Assembly: GCA_035513275.1 (NCBI GenBank)
Contig: DATKCJ010000300.1
Location: 7,076 to 71,075, forward strand
Origin: DATKCJ01 sp035513275
GTDB taxonomy: Bacteria; Verrucomicrobiota; Verrucomicrobiia; Opitutales; Opitutaceae
Direction of reading: 5' to 3'
Length of the DNA stretch: 64,000 bases
Shown here in pieces: positions 22,339 to 30,936 of this stretch. The notes beneath the pieces are model-generated. The model had not been told where the DNA came from. It saw nothing but the letters and a program-made list of their open reading frames with translations, and ran no database searches. Position 1 is the first letter of the stretch. Every line of letters starts with the position of its first letter. The position numbers and the translations under genes are program-made.

Positions 22339-23757
22339 ATGGCTCTCATCTTTGAATGCATTCAAACCGAAGGCATCGCCGAGCTTTCTTACCTCGTCGG
22401 CGATGACTCCGAAGGCGTGGCCGCGTTGTTCGATCCGCGGGCGGACGTGGACTGCTACCTCCAACTTGCCCGCGAGAAGCAGGTTTCGATCACGCACATT
22501 TTCGAAACCCACATTCATGCGGATCTGGTCAGCGGTGCGCGCGAACTCTGTGCGCGGGTCGAGACGGCGAAAATCTTCGTCAGTCACGAGGGTGGGGCTC
22601 GCTACGGATTCGATCACGAAAAAATTCTAGCCGGAGACACGTTCAAGCTCGGCTCGATTTTGATTACCGTCCGACACACCCCCGGCCACACGCCGGAGCA
22701 CATTTCGTTTACTCTGGCGGAGAAGAGCCACCCGGACGCGCCCTGGGGCGTGCTCACGGGGGACTCGCTCTTTGTCAGCTCCGCCGGGCGGCCCGATCTC
22801 CTCGGCAATGCCCAGGCGAAGAAGCTGGCGGAACAACAGTTCTACACGTTGCGCGATTTCTACCTGAAGCTCGACGACGGAGTCATCGTGTATCCAGGGC
22901 ATGGGGCTGGCTCGCCGTGCGGCGCGGACATTGGCGACCGGCTCAGCAGCACGATCGGCTACGAACGGCGCTTCAATGCCTTCCTGCAATTTCAGGATGT
23001 GAAAAGCTTCTCCGACTACGCGCTCTCCACCGCGCCGCCCGCCCCGACCTATTATCCGCGGATGAAGAAGTTGAACGCGAAAGGTCCGGAAGTGCACGGC
23101 AACCTGCCCAAAGTGCCTGGCCTTCCTCCCAAGTTTTTCAAGGAAGCCATCGAGGACGAGGACAACGTGCTCGTTGATACCCGCATGATGCTGGCGTTTG
23201 GGGGAGGCCATATCAAAGGGGCGCTCAGCATTGGCGGCTCGCCCATGCTTTCGATCTGGGCTGGCTGGCTGCTCGAGGCAGACAAGCCGATCCTTCTCGT
23301 TCTGGAGTCAGACAAGAAGCTCGATGAAGTCGTCCGTCTCTTTCTGCGCACGGGTTACACGAAGTTTGCCGGCTATCTCGTTGGGGGAATGACCGCGTGG
23401 AACAATGCGGGGTTTCCGCTGGATGAGGTCGGTCAGATGACCGTCCATGAAATCAAAGCACGTGGGAAAAAGTTGCAACTGCTCGACGTGCGCGCGCCGG
23501 ACGAGTGGAAGGGCGGTCACATCCCGAATGCGCGCCATATCTTCCTGGGCGATCTTCGCGGGAAACTCGGAGAACTGAGCAAGAGCAAGCCCACGGCGGT
23601 GTATTGCGACAGCGGCTATCGTGCGAGCATCGCGACAAGCATCTTGAAGCAGGAAGGATTTGGCTGCGTCTGCAACGTGCCCGGAAGCTGGCAGGCTTGG
23701 AAGAATGCCGGTTATCGAGTGGACGGAGTTATCGAGAAGAAGAAGGAATCAAAATGA
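22339..23757 (+). CDS. Metallo-beta-lactamase-fold persulfide dioxygenase-like protein with two rhodanese domains
   Basis: 472 residues. The MBL domain (1-250) has ETHIHADLVSG (His58, His60, Asp62), HTPGHTPEHISF and YPGHGAGSPCG. This is the pattern of ETHE1/CstB-type sulfur dioxygenases, which oxidise glutathione or CoA persulfide to sulfite. Two rhodanese domains follow (about 265-365 and 370-465). The first lacks the active-site Cys (ILLVLESDKK), the second keeps it in VYCDSGYRAS near residue 424. Rhodaneses carry sulfur between donors and acceptors. The stop codon overlaps the ATG of the first YeeE/YedE gene, so the genes are coupled. It probably supplies sulfite to the enzyme encoded at 24953. 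Confidence 0.9.
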   Translation: MALIFECIQTEGIAELSYLVGDDSEGVAALFDPRADVDCYLQLAREKQVSITHIFETHIHADLVSGARELCARVETAKIFVSHEGGARYGFDHEKILAGDTFKLGSILITVRHTPGHTPEHISFTLAEKSHPDAPWGVLTGDSLFVSSAGRPDLLGNAQAKKLAEQQFYTLRDFYLKLDDGVIVYPGHGAGSPCGADIGDRLSSTIGYERRFNAFLQFQDVKSFSDYALSTAPPAPTYYPRMKKLNAKGPEVHGNLPKVPGLPPKFFKEAIEDEDNVLVDTRMMLAFGGGHIKGALSIGGSPMLSIWAGWLLEADKPILLVLESDKKLDEVVRLFLRTGYTKFAGYLVGGMTAWNNAGFPLDEVGQMTVHEIKARGKKLQLLDVRAPDEWKGGHIPNARHIFLGDLRGKLGELSKSKPTAVYCDSGYRASIATSILKQEGFGCVCNVPGSWQAWKNAGYRVDGVIEKKKESK

Positions 23758-24356
23758 GGACGCAGAAGGAGTTGGCGGCTCTCCTTGGGTGTCTCGCGTT
23801 GCTACCGACGCACACAGCAATCGCAGCCGGACCTGCTGTGAACTCGCTCGATTATCCCGGCCCTGCGTGGTCGCCCTATCTCGTCGGCGCAGGCATCGGC
23901 GTGCTCTCGTGGTTGACGTTCTACTTTTCGGACAGGGCGATTGGCGCATCGTCGTTCTATGCCCATGTGTCGGGCTTCATCGGAAAGTTGTTTGCGAAGC
24001 GACATACCCAGTCGCTCGCCTACTTCAAAGACAAGCCGCCGCGAGTGGACTGGAAGTTTGTCTTTGTCCTTTCAACCATCGTGGGGGGCGCGATTGCCGC
24101 GGTCACCGGCGGCGAGTTTGTCAACGAGTGGCTGCCGCCCATGTGGATTGACCGCTTTGGTGACAGCATTGCGCTGCGTGCGGGAGTCGCATTCGGAGGC
24201 GGCATTCTCATGGCTTTTGGCGGTCGCCTCGCCGGAGGCTGCACCAGTGGGCATGGCATCAGCGGAACGATGCAGCTCAGCGTCGCTTCCTGGATCGCGG
24301 TGATTTGCTTTTTCATCGGCGGCATCGCTGTGGCGATCCCGCTTTTCAAATTGTGA
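23754..24356 (+). CDS. YeeE/YedE-family sulfur transporter, N-terminal half protein
   Basis: 200 residues with a hydrophobic N-terminus, two central helices, and the family motif GGRLAGGCTSGHGISG near residue 160, whose Cys is thought to relay thiosulfate in YeeE/TsuA. Charged loop (KRHTQSLAYFKDKPPRVDW) in the middle. In TsuA one polypeptide contains both halves; here they are separate (this gene and 24363-24956). ATG overlaps the preceding stop (ATGA, 23754-23757). Expected to be an inner-membrane carrier for thiosulfate or a similar sulfur compound. Confidence 0.85.
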   Translation: MRTQKELAALLGCLALLPTHTAIAAGPAVNSLDYPGPAWSPYLVGAGIGVLSWLTFYFSDRAIGASSFYAHVSGFIGKLFAKRHTQSLAYFKDKPPRVDWKFVFVLSTIVGGAIAAVTGGEFVNEWLPPMWIDRFGDSIALRAGVAFGGGILMAFGGRLAGGCTSGHGISGTMQLSVASWIAVICFFIGGIAVAIPLFKL

Positions 24357-24362
24357 GAAACA

Positions 24363-24956
24363 ATGATCGATCCCGGCAAAGCAGTTAAGCAATCCACGGA
24401 GAAGCCCGCGCCAGTGGTGGCCGAGACGCCCAAGCTGCTTGGCGGAGTGGTTTTTGGTCTGGCGTTTGGCTTCCTCCTGCAGAAGGGCGGCGTGGGAAAG
24501 TTCAACGTCCTCATCGGCCAGTTGCTGCTCGAGGATTTCACGGTCGCGAAGGTCATGCTCACCGCAATCGTCGTCGGAATGGTTGGCGTGTTTGCGCTGA
24601 ATCACTTCGCCAAGGTGAACCTGCACATCAAGCCGGCGAGAATCGGCCCGAACATCATCGGCGGACTCCTCTTTGGCGCGGGCTTCGCGCTCATCGGCTA
24701 TTGCCCCGGCACGGCAGCGGCGGCGCTGGGGCAAGGAAGTTGGGACGCGCTCTTCGGCATGGCTGGATTGATCGCGGGTTCGTGGATTTTCGCCGAGTTC
24801 TCCGCGTCTCTAAGAATGACCGTGGAGAAGTGGGGCGACTTCGGAAAAGTTCTGCTGCCGGATTTGCTGCACGCCAGGCGCGGCGTGTTCGTGGTGATTT
24901 TTGCGATGCTGCTTACCGTGGGGTTGTTCGCATTGGAGAGGGCTTTCCCCCGGTGA
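24363..24956 (+). CDS. YeeE/YedE-family sulfur transporter, C-terminal half protein
   Basis: 197 residues, six bases after the other half. Helices at about 15-40, 60-80, 95-125 and 170-195; the second family motif is LIGYCPGTAAAALGQGSWDA near residue 115 with the conserved Cys. It starts with a polar, Lys-rich segment. The last codons overlap the GTG start of the sulfite-oxidase-like gene. Both halves together would form one YeeE-type channel. Substrate (thiosulfate, or another reduced sulfur form) is inferred from the family and the operon. Confidence 0.85.
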   Translation: MIDPGKAVKQSTEKPAPVVAETPKLLGGVVFGLAFGFLLQKGGVGKFNVLIGQLLLEDFTVAKVMLTAIVVGMVGVFALNHFAKVNLHIKPARIGPNIIGGLLFGAGFALIGYCPGTAAAALGQGSWDALFGMAGLIAGSWIFAEFSASLRMTVEKWGDFGKVLLPDLLHARRGVFVVIFAMLLTVGLFALERAFPR

Positions 24957-26050
24957 CGGTCCGGAGAACAGAGGGTCGTGACGGCAGGAAGTTCTCCCCA
25001 GGAGGGATGATCGTTCGTGAGCGGGAGCCGTCGAACCTGGAAATGCCGTTCGGCTCGCTCGACGGATTCATCACGCCTGTGGACCGCATGTTCGTGCGCA
25101 GCCACTTTTCGGTCCCACAGATCGACGTGAAGACCTGGCGGTTGAAGATCGGTGGGGACGTCGGGACGCCGTTTGAACTCACTTATGACGAAGTGCTGGG
25201 AATGGCATCGCGCAGCATCGCCGTGACGATGGAATGCGCGGGCAATGGGCGCGCTTTCCTCACGCCTCCTGCCGCCGGGGCGCAATGGGAGCGTGGCGCG
25301 GTCAGCAATGCGGAGTGGACCGGCGTCCCGCTCAGTGAGGTGTTGCGCCGCGCGGGCGTGAAAAGTTCGGTGCGCGAAGTGATTTTCGAGGGCGCGGACC
25401 GGGGCGAGATCAAGGATCCACTGGGACCCGCGGGTGAAGTTCATTACGCGCGCAGCATGCCGCTGAAGAAGGCGAACGAAGATGTGCTGCTCGCTTTCAG
25501 AATGAACGGTGAGGATCTGACGCCCGCGCATGGCGCGCCGCTCCGGCTCATCGTGCCCGGCTGGTATGGCATGGCCTCGGTAAAGTGGCTGACCCGGGTC
25601 ATCGCCAGCGCCCAGCCGTTCAACGGTTATTATCAAACCATTGATTACGCCCATTGGGAGCGCGGACCGAGTGCACCGACACTGGTTCCGATCACCGAGA
25701 TGCAGGTGAAGGCCCAGATCGCCCGACCGGGTTTTGCTGACGCCGTGCGCGCCGGAGAGTTGTATCGTGTTTGTGGGGCCGCATGGACCACCGAAGCTGA
25801 GATTTCTAAGGTCGAGATCAGCACCGACGGCGGCGAGACGTGGCAGAACACTCATCTGATGGGAGAACCTGTCCGCAACGCCTGGCGGCTTTGGGAATTC
25901 GATTGGAAGGTGCCGTCAGAACTTGGGAAAGCCACGCTGCTAGCCCGCGCGACGGACTCTGCAGGCCGCACCCAACCCACGGATCGCGATCAGGATCGTC
26001 GCAGCTACATCGTGAACCACCTCCTGCCGATCGAGGTCGATGTGCGGTGA
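24953..26050 (+). CDS. Sulfite oxidase-like molybdopterin enzyme
   Basis: 365 residues from GTG at 24953, in frame and overlapping the YeeE stop by four bases (GTGA). ATG at 25007 is an alternative, but the longer form keeps the family-typical KFSPGGMIVREREPSNLEMP lead-in. The molybdenum ligand Cys95 lies in VTMECAGNGRAF. Later motifs are GVPLSEVLRRAGV, GAPLRLIVPGWYGMASVKWL (about residue 205) and the C-terminal dimerisation domain with VEISTDGGETW. It should oxidise sulfite to sulfate with a c-type or other acceptor. No Tat signal is visible, so it may act in the cytoplasm or be exported by a partner. Confidence 0.88.
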   Translation: MTVRRTEGRDGRKFSPGGMIVREREPSNLEMPFGSLDGFITPVDRMFVRSHFSVPQIDVKTWRLKIGGDVGTPFELTYDEVLGMASRSIAVTMECAGNGRAFLTPPAAGAQWERGAVSNAEWTGVPLSEVLRRAGVKSSVREVIFEGADRGEIKDPLGPAGEVHYARSMPLKKANEDVLLAFRMNGEDLTPAHGAPLRLIVPGWYGMASVKWLTRVIASAQPFNGYYQTIDYAHWERGPSAPTLVPITEMQVKAQIARPGFADAVRAGELYRVCGAAWTTEAEISKVEISTDGGETWQNTHLMGEPVRNAWRLWEFDWKVPSELGKATLLARATDSAGRTQPTDRDQDRRSYIVNHLLPIEVDVR

Positions 26051-26125
26051 GCGCACTTCTCCCCCGGTAGGTCATCCAATTCCCATCCACCAAAACAGTC
26101 CCGGCCTGTGCGGGAAATCAAGATC

Positions 26126-26440
26126 ATGAAAATCCAGATCAACACCGATAATAACATCACGGGTCGCGAAGCACTGGTTGCGCGGGCCGAGGCCACCATC
26201 ACAGACGCGCTCGGCCACCGCGCAAAACATGTTACCCGCGTCGAGGTCCACCTCAGCGACGAGAACGGCGAAAAAACCGGAGGCCTGGACAAGCGTTGCA
26301 TGATGGAGGCGCGCATGGGAGGTCGCCAACCGATAGCGGTTACAGACGAGTCGGACAGCCTTGACGGAGCCATCGCCGGAGCGGCTGACAAGCTGAAGGC
26401 TTCGCTGGATTCCATCCTCGGTCGGTTGACCGATCGCTAG
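26126..26440 (+). CDS. Short ribosome hibernation-promoting factor (HPF/RaiA family)
   Basis: 104 residues from ATG 26126 (a GTG at 26108 would add six residues). Pattern of the S30AE/HPF fold: MKIQINTDNNITGREALVAR, then ITDALGHRAKHVTRVEVHLS, and CMMEARMGGRQPIAVT, closing with a DKLKASLDSIL helix. Short HPF forms bind the ribosome decoding region in dormant cells. It follows the sulfur operon by 75 bases. Its presence beside stress genes suits a quiescence response. Confidence 0.82.
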   Translation: MKIQINTDNNITGREALVARAEATITDALGHRAKHVTRVEVHLSDENGEKTGGLDKRCMMEARMGGRQPIAVTDESDSLDGAIAGAADKLKASLDSILGRLTDR

Positions 26441-26475
26441 GCCGGCAACGATCATCCTGAAAAACACCCGGAGTG

Positions 26476-27765
26476 ATGACGGCCGAACAAACTGATCTGC
26501 TGAACGCGCTGCGACGGGACTCGTTCAGCTATTTCGTCCACCACACGAATCTCGCAAACGGGCTGGTGCGGGACAAATCGAAGGAAGGATGGCCGGCGAG
26601 CATCGCCGCCACCGGCCTAGTGCTCGCCGCCTATCCGGTCGGCGTCGAGCGCGGCCTCATGACGCGTGACGAAGCGGTGCGGCGGACCTTGGCCGCGCTC
26701 CGTTTCTTTGCCAACGCGCCGCACGGTCCCGAGCCCGATGCCACCGGATACAAAGGTTTCTATTATCACTTCCTCGACATGGAAAGCGGGCGGCGTGCGT
26801 GGGGATCCGAACTGTCGAGCGTGGACAGCGCGTTCCTGCTCGCAGGCATGTTGGCTGCCGCTGCCTATTTCCAGCAGCAGACGGCGGCTGAAGACGAAAT
26901 CCGCCGGCTCGCGGACGCCCTGTATCGCAAAGCGGACTGGCAATGGATGCAAAACGGCGCGGCGTCGGTGAGTCACGGCTGGACGCCCGAGAAAGGCTTT
27001 CTCCGCTACCGCTGGCACGGCTACGACGAGGCGCTGATCATCTATCTGCTGGGATTGGGTTCGCCGACGCACCCGCTGCCGGTCGAGAGCTACCGAGCCT
27101 GGGCCTCGACGTACAAGTGGAAGAAGATTTACGACATCGAGTTCCTGTACGCGGGGCCGTTGTTCATCCATCAGTTGTCGCATGTGTGGATCGATTTCCG
27201 GGGCATTCGCGACGAGTTCATGCGCCAGCACGACCTGGATTATTTCGAGAACAGCCGGCGCGCGACTTTCGTGCAGCAACAGTATGCGATCCGCAACCCG
27301 CGCGGGTTCGCGCACTACGACGAATGTTGCTGGGGGATCACCGCCAGCGACGGGCCGGGGCCGCAAACGCTGTTGGTGGATGGAATCGAGCGCGTGTTCT
27401 ACGACTACATCGCTCGCGGCGCGCCCTACGGTCCCGACGACGGCACGCTGGCCCCGTGGGCGGTGGTCGCGTCGCTGCCGTTCGCGCCCGAGATCGTTCT
27501 GCCCACAATCCAGAATTATGAACGCATGGAGTTGGGGGCGGCGCGAGACTACGGCTACAAGGCGAGCTTCAACCCCACCTTTCCGTTGGAGCCGAAACAC
27601 GAACACGGCTGGGTGTCGCCGTATAACTTCGGCCTCAACCAGGGGCCGATTTTGCTGATGATCGAAAACCATCGCTCCGATTTCCTGTGGGCGCTCATGC
27701 GGCGATGTTCGTATCTGGTCACCGGCCTGCGGCGGGCGGGATTTACCGGCGGCTGGTTGGGATGA
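26476..27765 (+). CDS. Glucoamylase-like protein (PF10091 type)
   Basis: 429 residues, cytoplasmic-looking, no signal peptide. Start DLLNALRRDSFSYFVHHTNL, then GLVRDKSKEGWPASIAATGL, ERGLMTRDEAVRRTLAALRF, KGFYYHFLDMESGRRAWGSE and VDSAFLLAGMLAAA. Further motifs: KGFLRYRWHGYDEALIIYLL, HQLSHVWIDFRGIRD, and RGFAHYDECCWGITASDGPG. These define the glycoamylase-like family, an (alpha/alpha) toroid of glycoside-hydrolase type found with cyclic beta-glucan synthases or alone. The true substrate is unknown. ATG at 26476 follows GTG at 26473; either could be used. Confidence 0.85.
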   Translation: MTAEQTDLLNALRRDSFSYFVHHTNLANGLVRDKSKEGWPASIAATGLVLAAYPVGVERGLMTRDEAVRRTLAALRFFANAPHGPEPDATGYKGFYYHFLDMESGRRAWGSELSSVDSAFLLAGMLAAAAYFQQQTAAEDEIRRLADALYRKADWQWMQNGAASVSHGWTPEKGFLRYRWHGYDEALIIYLLGLGSPTHPLPVESYRAWASTYKWKKIYDIEFLYAGPLFIHQLSHVWIDFRGIRDEFMRQHDLDYFENSRRATFVQQQYAIRNPRGFAHYDECCWGITASDGPGPQTLLVDGIERVFYDYIARGAPYGPDDGTLAPWAVVASLPFAPEIVLPTIQNYERMELGAARDYGYKASFNPTFPLEPKHEHGWVSPYNFGLNQGPILLMIENHRSDFLWALMRRCSYLVTGLRRAGFTGGWLG

Positions 27766-27928
27766 GATGCCGATGCGGACTCTCCCATAATCCACGGTGG
27801 GGCATTACCCCATGGTGAATCGGCCCCCGTGGGCGCAAACTTGAGTGTCTGCCCCGGTGCCGAACGCGGTGAGCGGCGTAGGCGGAGGTCCCGGGGGAAG
27901 CCAAACCTCCATCGAACAAACACCGCGC

Positions 27929-29494
27929 ATGATGAACTCTGGAACGGCGAACATCCCTGCAAGGGACTGGCACGACTGTTTGCGCCGATCGGGAGGCGAC
28001 GTCTACGCACTGCTGCGGCGAGTGACGCGGCTCGCTGCTGTTTGTGGAATGTCGATCGTGACGGTCTCGGCGCAGGAACCGCCACCCAAGGCTGGCGCTT
28101 CGCCAGCGGCGACTCCCACGAAAGAAGAACTTTCGCTGGCTCCCGCGAAGGTGGACGTCAAACCCGTCGCGCGGGATGAAGAAATCCGCCTGCGTCTTCA
28201 AAACGTCCTCGATGCGACGGATTGGTTCACCGCGCCTGAAGTCCGGGTCGAGGAAGGAGTCGTCTTCCTTTCGGGTCGCGTGTCTTCCGACGAACTCAAG
28301 AAATGGGCGGGCGATCTGGCGCGCAACACCCAGGACGTCGTCGCCGTGGCCAATCGGATGGAAGTGGCCGAACCGTCGATGTGGGATTGGGGTCCGGCAT
28401 GGAGCGGACTGCTGGGGCTTTGGCGCGGCTTTCTGCGGTCACTGCCCTTGCTTTTTGTTGGGCTGCTCATCCTGGGACTGTCGGTCGTGGCCGGACTGCT
28501 GGCCGCGCGGAAATCCCGTTCACTGCTTCGTCACCGGATTCAGGCGCGACTGCTGCGCAATGTGATCGCGGGGGGCATCGGCGTGCTGGTGATTCTTGTG
28601 GGCACCTACATCGTGCTCCGGGTCTCAGGCTTGACGCAACTGGCGCTGACCGTGGTTGGGGGCACCGGTCTGGTCGGTCTGGCCGTGGGCATCGCTTTCC
28701 GGGACATCACCGAGAACTTCCTGGCCAGCATTTTTCTGAGCATGCAGCGGCCGTTCGAGACGGGCGACCTGGTCGAGGTGTCCGGCGTGACCGGATACGT
28801 GCAGCAGTTGAACGTGCGCACAACCATCCTGATGGCCCTGGATGGCAACCTTGTGCAGATTCCCAACGCCACCGTTTACAAGAGCAACATCCGCAATTTC
28901 ACAACCAGCTCCAACCGGCGTGGAGACTTTGCCGTCGGCATCGGCTACGACGATTCGATCGGCGAAGCGCAGGAGATCGCGCTCCACGTGCTGACGGACC
29001 ATCCGGCGGTTCTGAGCGAGCCCGAGCCCTTGGTGCTGGTCGATGACTTGGGAAAGGCGACCGTCAACCTGCGGGTCTATTTTTGGATCAATGGCCGCGA
29101 ACACAGTTGGGCGAAGGTGCGGTCTTCGGTGATCCGGCTGGTGAAACGCGCCTTTCAGAAGCACGGAATTTCGATGCCCGACGAGGCTCGCGAGGTGGTG
29201 TTCCCGAAGGGAATCCCCATCACCATGCTCGACGGGAAGCCGGCTGGGTCACCCGATGTTCAGGTGGAAAAACAACTTCCAGTCGCCCGGCCGTCCGAAG
29301 AGCCCGATGTCGTGTCCACAAAAGCGGAAGGTGGATTGCAGAGCGAGGCTGCCGTCCTGGACGAGCAAGCACGCCAGGCTCAACCGATGCGAGAGGGGGA
29401 GAATCTCCTGCCAAAAGCTCCCGACAGTTCCTCCCCGGAAGAACCGGCGCGAAAATCACCCGCCAAATCTGATTCGACCGCGATCTCCCCATGA
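27929..29494 (+). CDS. MscS-family mechanosensitive channel with N-terminal BON domain
   Basis: 521 residues. A hydrophobic segment (about 30-48) may be a signal or anchor. Residues 85-150 are a BON domain (DEEIRLRLQNVLDATDWFTA, VEEGVVFLSGRVSSDE), a phospholipid-binding fold rarely joined to MscS channels. Helices near 170-195 and 215-255 precede the pore helix (TGLVGLAVGIAFRDITENFL) and the MscS beta domain (RPFETGDLVEVSGVTGYVQQ, GNLVQIPNATVYKSNIRN). The C-terminal 90 residues are polar and disordered. The channel should relieve turgor on osmotic downshock. ATG at 27929 is a fair start; an upstream frame to 27845 lacks support. Stop overlaps the NhaA start. Confidence 0.88.
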   Translation: MMNSGTANIPARDWHDCLRRSGGDVYALLRRVTRLAAVCGMSIVTVSAQEPPPKAGASPAATPTKEELSLAPAKVDVKPVARDEEIRLRLQNVLDATDWFTAPEVRVEEGVVFLSGRVSSDELKKWAGDLARNTQDVVAVANRMEVAEPSMWDWGPAWSGLLGLWRGFLRSLPLLFVGLLILGLSVVAGLLAARKSRSLLRHRIQARLLRNVIAGGIGVLVILVGTYIVLRVSGLTQLALTVVGGTGLVGLAVGIAFRDITENFLASIFLSMQRPFETGDLVEVSGVTGYVQQLNVRTTILMALDGNLVQIPNATVYKSNIRNFTTSSNRRGDFAVGIGYDDSIGEAQEIALHVLTDHPAVLSEPEPLVLVDDLGKATVNLRVYFWINGREHSWAKVRSSVIRLVKRAFQKHGISMPDEAREVVFPKGIPITMLDGKPAGSPDVQVEKQLPVARPSEEPDVVSTKAEGGLQSEAAVLDEQARQAQPMREGENLLPKAPDSSSPEEPARKSPAKSDSTAISP

Positions 29495-30894
29495 ACGAAC
29501 AGGAGTCATCTAAAGTCTCTGGCCCGCCGCGCACCCACGGGATGCGCGAGATTCGCGCCGAAGGTTCGCACCTCAACCGGCAGGTGCTGCTCCCGGCCGA
29601 GCGATTCATCCACAGTGAAACGATCGGCGGCGCGTTGCTGCTCGTCTGTGCGATCGTCGCTCTGGCATGGGCCAACTCACCGTGGAGTCAGTCGTACTTC
29701 GCCTTCCGCGACACACCGGTTTCCTTTCAATTCGGCAGCTTCTCCGTGGCGCTGGATTTGCAGCACTGGATCAACGACGGATTGATGGCCGTTTTCTTTT
29801 TCGTTGTGGCGCTGGAGATCAAACGCGAACTCGTCTTTGGCGACCTTACCGACAAGCGCAAGGCGGCCCTGCCGGTCGCGGCGGCTTTGGGCGGCATGAT
29901 CGCGCCAGCCGGACTCTATCTCGCCTTGAACTTCGGAGGCAAAGGCGCGGCGGGCTGGGGCATCCCGATGGCGACGGACATAGCTTTCGCACTCGCCATT
30001 CTCGCACTGCTCGGCAGGCGCGTGCCTCTGCAATTGCGGATGTTTCTGCTCACTTTCGCGATCGTCGACGACGTTGGAGCGATCGGGGTGATTGCGATTT
30101 ATTACACCGAGCACTTTTCCCTGCCGGCGATGGGGCTGGCGATCGCGATCCTGGGACTGATGCTCGCGATGCGCTGGCTGGGGTTTCGATCGCCCATGGC
30201 CTATGTGCTGCCGGCCGTTATTTTCTGGGCGGCGATGCTGAAATCGGGCGTCCACGCCACCGTCGCCGGTGTGATTCTCGGGGCGATCACTCCGGCGATA
30301 TCGCCGGGGCGCAAGAGCACTTTTGTCGAGGCGGTGAAGGAGATCCTGCCGGATGTGCCTGACTCGCCTGACCGGGAAGACTCGGAGCGGAACGAGATCA
30401 TGCTCGGGCGCATTGAGGAAATGGCCCGCCAAACGGAATCTCCGCTGGAACGGCTGGAGCGCATGGTTCATCCGTGGACGAGTTACCTCGTTCTGCCGCT
30501 TTTCGCCCTGGTTAATGCCGGCGTGGCACTTTCGGGTGAATTTATCCGGCAGGCGTTCACCAGTGCGGTGACGTTGGGAGTGATACTGGGCTTGGTGGTC
30601 GGCAAAGCGGTAGGCGTGACCGCTTTTGCGTGGCTGGCGGTTCGACTCGGTTGGGCGGCGCTGCCCGGCGGCGTGACGTGGAGGCACATCACCGGCGCGG
30701 CACTGATCGGCGGCGTGGGTTTCACGGTGAGCCTGTTCATCACCGGGCTGGCCTTTACCGAGGCCCTGCTGATTGAGGAAGCGAAGGTCGGGGTGCTTGC
30801 TGCTTCGCTCATCGCCGGATTGGGCGGATATTTAGTCCTCCTGCTGGTGAGCCGTGGATCCAAACCGGGCGACGAAAAGGGAAGCGGAGCATGA
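29491..30894 (+). CDS. nhaA: Na+/H+ antiporter NhaA
   Basis: 467 residues with about 11-12 transmembrane helices. NhaA hallmarks are visible: WINDGLMAVFFFVVALEIKR, GGMIAPAGLYLALNF, MATDIAFALAILALLGRRVP and FAIVDDVGAIGVIAIYYTEH with the adjacent Asp pair that binds the cation. It exports Na+ in exchange for protons. It starts with ATG overlapping the last four bases of the MscS gene (29491-29494), so both are coupled. The cytosolic loop near residue 285-310 is Asp/Glu-rich. The combination suits osmotic and salt homeostasis. Confidence 0.95.
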   Translation: MNEQESSKVSGPPRTHGMREIRAEGSHLNRQVLLPAERFIHSETIGGALLLVCAIVALAWANSPWSQSYFAFRDTPVSFQFGSFSVALDLQHWINDGLMAVFFFVVALEIKRELVFGDLTDKRKAALPVAAALGGMIAPAGLYLALNFGGKGAAGWGIPMATDIAFALAILALLGRRVPLQLRMFLLTFAIVDDVGAIGVIAIYYTEHFSLPAMGLAIAILGLMLAMRWLGFRSPMAYVLPAVIFWAAMLKSGVHATVAGVILGAITPAISPGRKSTFVEAVKEILPDVPDSPDREDSERNEIMLGRIEEMARQTESPLERLERMVHPWTSYLVLPLFALVNAGVALSGEFIRQAFTSAVTLGVILGLVVGKAVGVTAFAWLAVRLGWAALPGGVTWRHITGAALIGGVGFTVSLFITGLAFTEALLIEEAKVGVLAASLIAGLGGYLVLLLVSRGSKPGDEKGSGA

Positions 30895-30936
30895 ACTTCG
30901 CCGGATCGCTTGCCTGAAAACGTGGAAGATTAGACC

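Noticed and set aside
27766..27928. An inverted CCACGGTGGGG ... CCCCATGGTG word as a regulatory element
   Set aside because: Only five to six bases pair cleanly, so it is not distinguishable from chance.
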